A DNA stretch of 64,000 bases, taken from Fratercula arctica. Lineage: Eukaryota; Chordata; Aves; Charadriiformes; Alcidae. The notes below the pieces were generated by a model, which did no database searches, was not told where the DNA came from, and saw only the letters and a program-made list of their open reading frames with translations. The stretch spans positions 28,477,352-28,541,351 of the forward strand of contig CANTUZ010000008.1 of assembly GCA_947846985.1 (NCBI GenBank). The letters are read 5' to 3'. A program made the translations under genes and the position numbers. Positions 1-12,899 of this stretch are shown here, piece after piece (position 1 is the first letter of the stretch; the number at the start of each line of letters is the position of its first letter).

Positions 1-3000
1 GTTATAAAAGTAGTTTAAAAGCTAAGCTAGTCATGAACATCCTTAACCTGATTAATTAGTTTCCCTGAAATCGTAGGGCCTGCATGGGTGAGGAGATCTC
101 AAAAGGCAGGATTTGTAGAGTAGAGCCCTCAGTAAGTTTACTTTGGAAAAAGCACAGTTTCATGATTACACAGGTAATGCACATGCAAGCCATGTCTGAT
201 ACAGTATTTCAGATAATTCTGACACATAATTAGTGCTGGGAATAATTATAACTGAGCTGTGAATCATTCACAGTCATTTTTATAATTTATCAAAGTAGAA
301 CCTGCTCCTATAATGACAATCTTCTGAAACTCAACAAACCCTTGAACTTGTAAAACAACTAGTAATGCGCATTGCACTTTTATATGATCCTCTTGATTTT
401 AAGGGATCCTAACACATTTAAAGGCTTATCAAACAGGGCATGTCTGTCCATCTAGAAGGAGGAACTATATGGATTAGCACCACGCCACAATAGCACATAA
501 ACCCTGACAACTTGTCCAGTTGAGGCTGAAAAGAAAATCATACACAGTATTGACAACAGTATTGAGAATTCAACATTTGTTGAGCAGCATTGCTGACGTG
601 CATGGCCTTTTACTTAATAGCCACTCAAAGAATTAGTCTCCAAATACCTTTGTGACTGGGAATTAGCATTTTACAGAAAATTAGTAATAGGAGATTGTAA
701 AAAGGAAAGAAAAGCATGACAGGTAACTACAACAGACTTGTAATGTTTCTAAGGTTACAAGTCAATTTTTCACATTTTGTTTTGAGGGTTTTTTTTTTTT
801 TGACAGAGTAAGGAATTAACTAAAAGACTGCAAGAGAAAAAGAAGAAAGGAAGTTCTTGTGACAATCCGGACAATTCCAGGGTATGACAACATGGAAGAC
901 TCTCCAAAGAGGCCAGTGAAAGCCTGTGGTAGGCATAGAATTTACGGGCCTACACTGCAAGATGATGGCACATCCTAAACTCTGATGTATGCCTCACCTT
1001 CTGGTGTAACAAGTCTTTAATAGACCTACATTAAGGACAAATTTATCCAAATATCAAACCGAAATACAAGCTAGTATTAATAATGCGTAAGGTGTCACTA
1101 ATCTCTTATTACAAGGACACTAATCTGAATCCTACGGAAAAGCTAGAAAATTAAGCAATAATTTTGTTTATTTGTATATTCTGTGTCTAGTGAAATGTCA
1201 GGACTGGGAAAGAAATGTGCGTTGATGCAAATACCACTCATAAGCAAGTGGGTGTGTGTATTAACAGGTAATACGGATTTTAACACATCCCTGCAGCTAA
1301 GGACAAAAAAAAAAACAAACCACCAATCAAGTCCCACACCAGTTTTTCAGTAGGTTTGGGGCAGGGTTAGGAAACACATTTGGTCTTACCATGTGGAGCC
1401 ATCTCCAGTTTAAAATACTGTTCTTCTCTTTTATAAGATAGCTATAAACAGGATGAAGCAGTAGCCAGCTCTGAATACATGAATACATTCTCATTTTCTC
1501 TAGTGAGTAAACTAAAAAAAACCCACCAAACAAATCCAAGCATTAAGCTTGTTCCTCTGCCTGCCTAATACTGGCCTTTATTCTGAGTCCATAAGGCCAG
1601 CGCAGCAGACTAATTTAACCACTTTTAATTATATTTATCATCATCTGTTGAAACTCCAGGATCAAAATCTTAACTTAGAAATACTTTCCTTAACCCGTCG
1701 GAAGGCTCCAAAGGTCTCCTGGAACAAGGCTGATAATTGCCTTTTGGGTAGATGAAAAAAACCACACAGAAAATTGACAAAATTAAGGCTCTAAAGGAAC
1801 AAATTGTGGGATTGGAGAGCCCCTCACAAAAGGCATCTCCGTGGCTTAGAGTTAAAGCGGCTTAGGCTGAGGCAGACTAGGCTTAATGAGCTTATTACTC
1901 ATACGGCTGAATGTCTCCATCATAAAGTCAAGCATAAACAAGAATTTGATGGTAAACCTGGTAGCTCTCAGATACGTAGCCAGACAGCACGAGAAGAGAA
2001 ATTATAAAGGAGCGCAAGAAGAGGAAGATTAAAGACACAGCACTAATAATTTTTTTAGTATGCTTTGTCAAGCACTGCTTTGTAACAGTTAAAATTAAGT
2101 CATCTGAAGGATAAACATCATGCTCAAAATACCAGGTCCAAGTTACCAAGCAAATTCTCCAGTTTCACCAGTGTTTCTATGGTTCTAAGAACGCATTTAT
2201 AGCAAATTACATATACTTGTTATAAGAACACATAAAACAGTGTGTCCTTGGGGGGGTCTAGCTCCATAATGCTTCCATCTTAGAGTATACATGTAAGAAG
2301 CTACCCACAGTTGCATCGGTTTTTAAAAAAGGTGAATTTATCGCTCAAAGCCATTTGCCCTGACTGCCACAGAAGCTTAAATCCATAGAGCCTGCAGAGC
2401 AATCCAAGCGCGGCTGCTGTGCTGTGCTACGTACCTGCCTGCTAGAAGCTGCCCAGTGCCTTTCACTGCAGACAGACGAATAGGCATGAATTGCTAACAG
2501 TTTATGGTTACTGGTGGCTGACTGGAGAATGTCCCAGCATCTCTCATTTCTAATTTCTTGTGCCACTGAAACTTCCTTTAGCTGATTACATTTCTATGTA
2601 TCAAGTGCCCACCGATTTTAAGTGGCTGTCAGAATTGTGCAGAGACACTGCAAGTGAAACCGGTGGCCGCTCTTCTCTCCGGTTGGGTTACAACCTTTTA
2701 AAAGGTAAGGATACCCTAACTCTCTTTCTGCTTCTTGGAAATTCCCAGCATGACCCCTTCACTTCCCAGAACAGCGCTATTTAATACCGTATGTAATTAT
2801 TTTGTAAAGTCTTCTTCACGCTCAGAAACAGGAACTTGAATGCTTTGGGAGTGAGATGCAGAGAAAGTAAGGTAAAACAGGTCAATTATTCAGTTCTATT
2901 GTTACAAACTAATAGCACTACAAGGCTGTTAGTATAAACTGTCTTCTCTCCCCCAGCTCTGTATGAAGATTAATAACTTTTACAGTTCTCACAAGGTTAT

Positions 3001-6000
3001 TTTATTTGTACAATAAGGGTATTTACAGGCATAAGAGGATTTACTGCTTGATTTTATTCCGTGGTTATAATAAAGGATTATATGGCAGGATATGGTGGGG
3101 GGAGGGTTTCCCCCCTCCATTTTTTTTTTTGACTCAGATATGCCAGTTAATGAGTCAGGATACTTTACATGGTTGTCCTTACAGACTATAATATATTTTA
3201 AAATTCAGATGTGGCTTAAAAAAAAAGGAAAAGAAAAAAGAAGCTTCATGGAGCATCTCAGTAATTTCAAATTACCATTAGGCAGAAAAGGAGATAATAT
3301 TTCACCATACATAAAAGGTTTAAGCTACGCTTTTAAAAGGAAGATGTCAGAAGGAACTTCAAACCATCGACACTGTAACGATGGGTGCTATCTCAAATCC
3401 GAAAAGAGAACAGAGTGAATGATTCTGTACAAGCCATCGGGCACCCACACCTCCAGGCACAGCCACTGAAATGCACTATTAGTAGTTATCTCACAGGTTT
3501 CATCTAACTACCACTGAAGTTAAAGTGTCTTTTCTTCAAGAGTTTTACTATTTTAGTGAGTGAGGCAACTTCTACTTCCTGTAGTGTGTTCCCAACACAC
3601 ATACTTCCTGTTAATGAACTTTTTCAGTTTGGTGCTATTAATACTGATCGTTAAATAGCAAAACATTAGATTACATGTGTATGATCTATAAATGGCCTTT
3701 AGTCTGAAAGGTTATTAAGCAAACAGTGTTCAGCATTTTCACACACATGAAGAGCTGATCAAAAGACAATTAAGACAAAAGAAATAGTTGAACATTGCTC
3801 TTCTGCAATAATTACGTAGCAATCTAGCTTATCACTTACAAGGTCATTCAGAAGTGGCAATTAGTAACAATTTTTAATATCACTTTCAGACCTGATAAAA
3901 ATATATCAGCTAGGATGTCACTTTGAATCTCATCTTTCCTGATAAATTGCAATAGATAATTGTCTCTAATGGGGAAAACAGACCAGCAGCAGCTTCTTTT
4001 AAATAAAAGCTTTTCCACAGCAAGTGGCAAGCACAAGACTGAAGGCTCCTATCAATTGTTTCAGATGAGAGAGAAAAAAGTAATAGAATTAACCTCTGTA
4101 CTACTTTATACCAAGGAAGCACATTTTTAAATCTCAGAATTATCCTTGATTGAGTAATTCAAAGGTGAAGTGGTACAAACACATCCTCAGGGGGGACAAG
4201 CAAGCCTATAAGCTCTCACCATATTTGTAAATAGAAATGATCAAATTATTTTAATTTGATCAGGTTAAAACCAATACACATCCTTAACCCAGTGTCTGAT
4301 ATGTTTTCCTAAAATCAGGCTTTAAAAATAAAATTAATCAGTGTTTACATCAATTTCACTCATGTGCGTAGATTATGGGTGAAGTTAAAATAACATAAGC
4401 AAGAAGTTTTGCAAGAGCTTAGGTAGACTGAGTCTGGAGAAATTTATTAGTAGTTCCATGCAACTCTTCCACTACAAAGTTCAAATATCCAATACCCTAC
4501 CAGAACAGTCACCACCATGCAAACAGGACACTTACCTGACATATAGGAGAACAACTGAAGGAATTACACATATCTAAATCTCAAAATTCAAGCAGACCTC
4601 CAGGCCACTGGCAGCTCCCACGTGGGACACTAATCTTCTCCTGGAGCTCTTCCACTTCATACAAAATTGTTTCATATTAAGCCATAGGAGTGCCATACTC
4701 AGTGGGTTAAGCAGGAGCTTCTCACCCAATGAGTATTTATACGAGGCAAGACAGCTCCAAACGAGAGCGAGAGATCCTACCCAGTACCAGCCAGCATAAT
4801 ACATTGGTCACTTCCCAGGATGTAGAAGTTCAATTTCTTTGTCAGTCAGGGCAGAGATTTGAACCTGGAACTTTCACATTCGAATCACATATATCATGTT
4901 TCTTTCTGGACAAAAAATTCTACCTCAGAGGTTCTGTGAAGCCTCATACTTCGGTTTAAGGACCTTCTTACTCAGTGAAAGTTTTGCAAAATTTCATACA
5001 CTTGTGTAAAAAGTATAGGAAGGCTTTTATTTAGAGAAATTATTATCCGTAAAAAATTTCCTCTTCAGCTAGAAAATTTGAGTGCTGGTGAAATACAGTT
5101 ACAGTCAATTTAAAAAATGTGCATTTCAATGTTATTTTTGCTACTCTCCTCTCATTTGTGCCTCTACTGTGAAATACACGTAAGTGCTTTTAAAATTCAG
5201 ACTCACTTGAAGACGTGTAATTTACATTTCTTCTCTGAACCACTTTGGAATTGGCCACAAGCTTCCAGAAAACAGGCAGGTGTTGGTTCCATTTCACATT
5301 ACCAAATGCAAAGTTACTTCAACATCCAGAAAAGTGCCATGCCAGTCAGGTACGTGCACTTGCTCCTAACACTGACTGAGGAAAAGCAACAGACTTTCTA
5401 GCAAAGCTTGAGCTGTGAGCAACAGCAAGAAGGAAATCCAATGGAAACGGAAGCAGCAGACATGCAGTTGCTTGAAGTACACGGCATGCTGGTTATGAGT
5501 TGTGACTCCTCTTCTTCAGGCTTTATCAGAGTGGATACAAGGATTTGCAAAATACTAAGAAGTTTAAATAAAAATGAAAATACACAACATGCAATCATTT
5601 TTCATTTACTCACTATATCCAATGGAGTTTTGCTTCCAATCTAATTAAAAATGTCAATTAGAATAATTAAAGACATAATTACTCAAGTATAATGGTAGTC
5701 TGCAAGTGTTTCTTGGGTTTTTGTTTTGCTTTGTTTTTCCTGTAGAATAAACTGCATTGCCAGCAGTGCATGAGCAGCATCATAAACCAAGCCCTGATGC
5801 TGCGTGCACCCATCTCTACACTGTCTGCCTATGGATGAAATACTCCTGAGGCACCGGGACTACTGCCTGCCGTCAGGCGGCCACTGTGAACAGATACCAG
5901 TTGCATTAGTTCATAAGGGAGGAGGGGAAAGAGGAAAATAATGTTCAATGAGAATGTTTAAGATCAATCTACTCAACTGACAAGACACAGATATACAGAT

Positions 6001-9000
6001 AGAAAACACACACACTGGGGGACACTTTGCCTAATGACGTCAGATTGCTTTGTAAGCCTACAAAAAACAATAAAGCAGTGATGGTTTCTTTTAGAAAGTC
6101 TGCTCACGCAGGCAAACATCTTGCCTTGCATAAATAAGCCTGATTACACCCCCAATATCCCAGCGCCCACAGCTCTTTCTGAGCTATATGGTCTAATGCA
6201 ACGCCATATGCCATGATCAAATGCCCTTTTCATTGGATTCAGTAGATCTGCAGGCGTAAGATATTCCTCGCGCATTTACATTTAAACACCACACACAGAG
6301 ATACACGCTCACAGAGAGGCATTTAAGGCAACAGCAGAAGTCCACGACCTCTTTCCAAACTGAAGGAAAAATGTCTCCTGCAGTTCTGCAGTGGCCTATT
6401 CTCTATCAGAAGACAGCAGATGTAAGTGTCTTGCTTCTCCACCCCAGGAAAATAAAGATATAAACTAAAAAAAGACAAAATCTATCAGACAGACAGAAAA
6501 TAAACTTCAGAGATGCTAGGCACTACTCCTACCCTACAAGCCAAAGTGCCAGCAGGGTGCCAAAGAAAATGGTAAATTCCTGCACTCATGGAGCTCACAA
6601 GCAGCATTAGCTGCTTTAGGTCCTAAAACATTTTTAGGACCAAAATTATCTAGTTTACAAAACATAAAACCTAAGCCAAAGTATACTGGCATATCTAGCA
6701 TATCTAGGCTCCTATTGGTCATTTAGCCAGTGGGTACGTATTGCAGTAATGCTGACATCGTAACTTAAGTAATTGAATCAATCTACCATTATATGGTGGA
6801 GAGTAGGAATGACAGACAAATTAGGTTTATTAAAGTTATTTTTAAGCATTAAGTTCCTAAGTTCTTTTCCTTTTTAGAGCCACTTGAGTTAATGACTTTG
6901 AGCTTCCTTCACTAATAAAGGCGCTTCCACATGAGAAAAGCTCTCATTGCTATGAAGTTATTCAACACACAAAAAACTATCACCGCTGGTTTCTGAAAAA
7001 GTGCTCTCGTTAAGAAAGAGGATGTTGGTGACAGAGATGGACAGGCATTCATGAAGGAGAAAACCCAGAACTGTCCCCTAAATTAAGAGATTCAGGCCAG
7101 GAGGTGGTCCAGGGACTGCTGCTGGACAAGCATCCAAGTCAGATCCCCTTGTGGCAAAAGGCTTTTTAATACCTATCCCAAACACAGCTATGATTCATTT
7201 GTCACTAATTACTAGTGTCCTGCTCTCAGATGGATGAATGAACAAATTCTTGTTGATAAGAGACATATAGAATTAGCAGCAGCCACATCAAAGATTTATA
7301 GGGTCTGTGATTTCAACTTCTTCACAGGTAAAGGAACCAAGTGTTTGAAGGCACGGCTTAACTATTTTCCAGTGGTAACGGCCAGTCTAATAAAAGGTGT
7401 TTTCCTTCTCTTCAACCCCAGCCTCTCCTTTCGCGGCACAGCCAAGGTGGCTAGTGAGAAATCTGCCCCTGCACCTTCTGCCTGACACACTCCGCTGTGC
7501 AGGTCCCCTTGCTTGGGCAGGTGGGCCGAGATTCGCCTTTTCTTTTGGACGCGGTTTTTGGTTAAACCGTGCTCTCCAACCATCCTCAAATGAATTAGCG
7601 CCAGCGCCAATTCAGTTTCTATTAGCCAAAGAGTGAATTTCATTTGCTGACAGAATAAAGAGAAGAGCAGATGAGAAGAAAAAATAACCATCAATTCTTA
7701 CAGTCTGAGAAGAGATTTCACTACAGGAGACAGGCATTTACTTCTGTTTGCCCTAACACTGCACAGAGACCTATTTTTACCAGCACCAAGTCCTTGCCTG
7801 GCTCTCCAGATAGAATTTTAATGTGAAATTACAATTTAAATTTCACTCTTTTCACACCAACAAGGCTTTTATGTTAAGAGATCATTTCAATGAAAAAAAA
7901 GAACCATATTTTTCTTTTCTTCAAAGTAGTTTGGTGATGTGATCAGCTCTAAAGTACCAGCTACTGATCATCACCAACATCCCTGGCTACCAGACACCAA
8001 AGAAGTCAGCCCCAGTCTAAACGAACATGAGGTTATTTTTAGAAGAAGGCAAGCAGATGGGAGTTTCAGTTGCCTGGGAGCACACATGCCCACCATTCAG
8101 CCTTTATGAATGGCTCCTTACAGATGGAGAAAGAATTCAAGAATCTGCTTGCACTCTTCTCTTTTTAGCAACATCATGTCATTCACTGCAGGGCAACCAC
8201 CCCACTAATATCCCAGACAACCTAAAGGTACTCCAGGAAAAAAGCTTCTGTCATTGAGCTCTGTGGTTGAACACACAAACATGAACTTTATTTGTTTGGG
8301 TCAAAGGACATGACCTTTTCACTTTCAACCCTTATTTCTCCTAATAGGTCTCCTCTCCTCAAAGAAAGTTAGCTAAATTCCAGTCAAGGTATTGAGCTTA
8401 CAGTAACACAAAAGCCAAAAAATGAAAATATACTTTTGTAGAAAAACCATCCTTTCCTAAACTGTACTCAAACTCAAGATCATTCATTCACCCACTTTGC
8501 CTTAGTTTTGATCAGAATTAAAGCTTCATATTTTATATGAACTCTTTTTTTCTAACAGTTTTATGCCCACAAAGAACTGTCTTGTTCTAGGGAAGATAAT
8601 TCCTAGGAATTTTCATCTGTGAGTTGTCAATAATGAACTATTTACTCAAGGGATAAAATAGTAAAAGAACCATTAGTTTGGCACTGAAAAATAATTTTTT
8701 AATTTCAATAATCCTGCTTGATAATGTCTTCTTCAGGATGGAAGGGATTGGAAATATTTTAGGAGCAGTATTCTTTATGACAAGAGTTCCTGTGAAACAG
8801 ATTACTGTTTCAAAGTTAGCACTTTCTTAAGAAAGACTTCCATTTATCTCTGTTACTGCATGCATGAAGCCAAAACAAAAAAGTCTCCCTGCCTATCTAC
8901 AGACCTATTTATATTGGAATTAGGGCTACTGCGCTCCCACTCTTGCTTGAGTAAAAGCAACTAAAAATATTGTGAATCTTATTTTCCTTTTCTTTAGCAC

Positions 9001-12000
9001 CTAAGATAAGAAAAACAAGAAAAATGTATTTCCAAGATACAGCAGTAAAACCAGCCAAGTACCCCTCAGACATAGCTGTCCTCGTGCATCTACTCTACAC
9101 ACTAACCCACCTAGTCAACCTGCAGCGTCAACTGGAATTGGCAGCTTCCCACACCACAACTGAGAGCCCAGTGCAGCTCAGGAGAGAGGAACAAGGCAAA
9201 GAGCGTTGCCAGTTTTCTGGATCTCCGTTGGTTTAGTTTTCAAAACTGATAAACAGGCGGCTTGAGGACTATGATGGCATTTGATGAATCATATAATGTG
9301 TTGGGCTGGAAGGGACCTTTAAAGGTCATCTAGTCCAACCCCCCTGCAGTGAGCAGGGACATCTTTAACTAGATCAGGTTGCTCAGAGCCTCATCAAGCC
9401 TGGCCTTGAATGTCTCCAGGGATGGGGCCTCCAGCACCTCTCTGGGCAGCCTGTTCCAGTGTCTCACCACCCTCATTGTAAAGAACTTCATCCTAATGTC
9501 TAATCTAAACCTACCCTGCTCTAGTTTAAAACCATTGCCCCTCGTCCTATCGCTACATGCCCTTGCAAATAGCCCCTCCCCAGCTTTCTTAGAGGCCCCC
9601 TTCAGGTACTGGAAGGCTGCTATAAGGTCTCCCTGGAGCCTTCTCTTCTCCAGGCAGAACAACCCCAACTCTCTCAGCCTGTCTTCGTAGGAGAGATGCT
9701 CCAGCCCTCTGATCATCTTTGTGGCCCTCCTCTGGACCTGCTCCAAAGGTTCATGTCCTTCTTGTGCTGAGGGCTCCAGAGCTGGACACAGTACTCCAGG
9801 TGGGGTCTCACAAGAGCAGAGTAGAGGGGCAGAATCACCTCCCTCGCCCGGCTGGCCACGCTGCTTCTGATGCAGCCCAGGATGCGATTGGCCTTCTGGG
9901 CTGCAAGCACACATTGTTTGCTCATGTCCAGCTTTTCATCTACCAGTACCCCCCAAGTCCTTTTCCACAGGGCTGCTCTCTATCACGTCATCCCCCAGCA
10001 TGTATTGATAATGAGGATTGTCCCATGCGTAGCACCTTGCACTTGGCCTTGTTGAACTTGATGACTTACTGTTCTTTCTGCTATGTGGAAAAGAAGGGGC
10101 CTCCAGATAAAAGTCATGCCTAGAAGCAATTAAACTTTACTGGATGCTTCATTCAACTATGACTGCTAGAGCAGTCAATGTACTGTGGTTAACAGCTACC
10201 AGAAATAAAGATGATGGTTCATGATGAAGTCCTTGTCATACATCTGCCACAGAGAGCACAACAAACTGTGACCAAGCCACCAGTCAGCCTCACAAGGCAG
10301 TGAGGTTCCTTTCCATCTGCGCCAGATGAATACTTATTGCAGCTTTTACACGCAGCCTTTGGATAGCCATGAATAACCGTAACTCTGTCAAAAACAATTT
10401 GATTGCATTTCAGGATAGCAATGCCTACAGATAACATTGCTTTATCAGATGAAGCACGGGAATTAACGATTGTCTTAACACCTGGGAGTCTCATGTTGGA
10501 ATAAGTGAATAAACCCAACACAAGGATTATTTCCATTTCATGCCCACCGCACAATTACCTTTCAGCTACTCAAGACTTTGGTCTCGGCCCTTTTGCCATC
10601 CTGAATCCAAGTAATTCCAAAAAAATCAGTGAAAAAGCGATGCCTATATCAAGTAGTCACAGTTATGAAATACAAAGTTGTTACACTCAAGCCTCAGTAA
10701 TTCATTACAGCTAAGGGACAGGTGCTCGTGTAAACAAAACAAAATCACCTTCTTCTGACAGTGGGTACAAAGATGATGAGTCCGGTCCTACTGTTGATTG
10801 AGCACACATGCTTTCTGGTACATTTAACTTTTGTATTCCAGAGGGAAAATGAGATGCCTGTCAAGCCCTGAACATCAATGGCAAAATCTCGGTCCCCACA
10901 GAACTTTCAGGCAGACACCCTACCACGCGAGACTGGTCCTTTGCTGAATAGACTGAAACTTGTAGGAGTTTACTTCTTTCACCGGTGTACACAGAACAGC
11001 TGTGTGACTATCACTCTGCAAATGATGCTTGACCTTGGGTTTCTGTGCTGCAGCCATAGTCACAAATATGGGAAGACTGACATGGAACCAAATATAGAAC
11101 ACTTGCTGCACAGCTGTCTCTAGCCCACAGTTTGAGTTTCACCCTCCAAAATTAAAAAGAAAACCCAACACCTCTGATATGCACCGCATTCCCCGCTCTT
11201 CCTTTTGTCTGGCAAGCCTAAGCAACACTAGGACTCGACAGCAGGTCATTGTCTGCAACTGATATGTTGCCAGAAAACACTCATAGCAACAAACAAAAGA
11301 AAAGAGAGGAGACCTTGCTCCCTGCCTGCTCCACGCCTCACGGCGCACAGGGACTATGATACGAAGGCTGAAAGAAAATTCCCCAGTGAAGACTCTTTTA
11401 TAGAGGTCTCTGCTTGTGCAAGTCACGCAAGAATCTGCTGATAAGACACGGGTAAGGTTGCAATACAGATTGCTGTGGCCATACAAGCATAGGCTTGTAC
11501 ACAGCACAGAGGAGGCTACTATAAATATACACCCTTCAAATACCAAGAACATTTGCTTTTGCTCCAAACGGGTGTCAGGCTCAGCAGAAGACCCCTCCAT
11601 CCCCACGGGCAGAGTCACAAGAGATCAGCTCTAGGAAAAGGCTCTAAACAAGGAAAGGTCAAGCTCGCTGCCACAAGCAGTAAAGGAGCAGTGATATTTT
11701 AAGTGTCCTAAATACACATGCTTGCAGGTGGGAGCTAAAAAGGCTTAACATCCCACCTGAAATTCTGACCCAGGGCTGCCCTGGTGTAATTACATGTCAG
11801 GGTTTCCTAGCTGTTGTGGCCCTGACGCAGGCCTGCTGCTGTGCGTCTCCTGCAGCAGTAACTGACAGTGCTGGTAAATGTGGTGTCAGTGCAGCATGTG
11901 CCATGCAGAACTCCCTTTCAATAATTAAGTACTTTGACTCTTCAACAAAGAAAGAAAGAACCAAACAACATAAAACACTAAACAGCACGCAGTGTTCTTA

Positions 12001-12787
12001 CTAAAGCACGAATATCTATACAATTTTCTAATTCGATTTTTTTTTTTTTTTAAAGCAATTAAAGCCTATTTATATGTGACAATAATTTTGGATCACCCTG
12101 TATATCAAGCAGTTCTGTTAACACCCATCTTCATGGCACTTATTTTTACAAGTCAAAAAATTCTATAAATCCATACTATACTTCTCCCAAATCCAATTTT
12201 TTGCTACAAACTTCTGGGTTCTTACAATATGCAATTTCTAATCATTTAGGTCCAGGATATTAAAAACAACAACAAAAAAACCCCTAATTACACTGCATAC
12301 AAGGTTATTCTTGATTATGGTAACTTTATCAATGCTGCTATTGTTTCACTAGAGGCAAAAAGGCACTGCAGGTATGCAGGTATGCAGCTGACAAAAGCTA
12401 TTTATTGTCTCCGTTTGCAAGTCAGATAATGTGCCAGCTAAATAGGGCACATACACCGTCATGTACTGGGAACTACCCCTTGCTGCTAGCACATACACAT
12501 ACCCTGGGAATATTTTGATCACAGTTAAAAATAATTTGAGCGTACATAAACTCCACTCAAAGACAACATTTAAGCACCAGCTCGTTGAACAAGGACTGGA
12601 TTACCAAGATTAACATGTTTTTAAGATACACCTGGTTGCATATATTTGAGTTCACTGCACCATATTGCAGGTTTTCACAGATCTGTGAATATCTAAAGAA
12701 CTCAAATAGTAAGGGAAGTTCATAATCCTACCATACGCGCATACATATCAGCAGATAAGAGACTTCCGAAACTGCCTGAGCACTTAC
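1..12787 (-). other. ANKRD44: ANKRD44 intron 16 (partial), no further exon found
   Basis: 12.8 kb lie downstream of exon 16. I searched the minus strand for the next family segment (LLERTN... SPLHLAAYNGHHQALEVLL in human) and did not find it, so exon 17 should lie to the left of the window. The stretch contains the CR1 copy at about 9282-10080 and a perfect CRE octamer at 6035-6042. Some GC-richer patches (about 5800-5900 and 7400-7600) have no recognisable function. None of the open frames here has a familiar domain. Confidence 0.7.
9282..10080 (-). mobile_element. CR1 LINE, 5'-truncated copy (3' end of ORF2 and tail)
   Basis: About 800 bp of a Chicken-Repeat-1 non-LTR retrotransposon, with its 3' end to the left. 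Read on the minus strand it encodes the C-terminal part of the CR1 reverse transcriptase polyprotein, with the family-typical words [29 protein letters not shown] and [19 protein letters not shown] before a stop. The frame is broken by a shift near 9745-9755, so the copy is dead. The short 3'UTR ends at 9282-9300 in degenerate copies of the ATTCTATG octamer, the CR1 tail. It is in the same orientation as ANKRD44. The right boundary near 10075-10080 is approximate. Confidence 0.95.
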
Positions 12788-12899
12788 CAGTTCCAAACAC
12801 TGCCGGTGCCCGTATGCAGCAGCGTAATGCACAGTGTTGTACCCTTCTTTGTCTTGGATGGATGGATTGGCATCGTTCTGTAGAAGGAACTCCAGACAC
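12788..12899 (-). CDS. ANKRD44: ANKRD44 exon 16 (residues ~513-550, repeats 15/16)
   Basis: These 112 nt complete Leu (TT+G) and encode [20 protein letters not shown] and then [17 protein letters not shown]. The exon is the outer helix of repeat 15 and the first helix and start of the second helix of repeat 16. The acceptor is ttgtccacag and the donor is gtaagtgct. Phases are 2 in and 0 out. Human has [19 protein letters not shown], so three positions differ conservatively. It is the last coding exon I can find; the following segment (LLERTN onward in human) would lie to the left of position 1. Confidence 0.96.

Noticed and set aside
4830..4900. A possible tRNA-derived SINE end (GGCAGAGATTTGAACCTGGA).
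   Set aside because: Only one short word resembles a tRNA T-arm/B-box. There is no matching A-box, tail or duplicated flank, so the evidence is too weak for a feature.
9369..9914. A 181-codon minus-strand open frame that could be taken for a gene.
   Set aside because: It is the 3' part of the CR1 reverse-transcriptase frame plus a frame-shifted stretch; the upstream part continues in another frame. It is a dead retroposon, listed as a mobile element.
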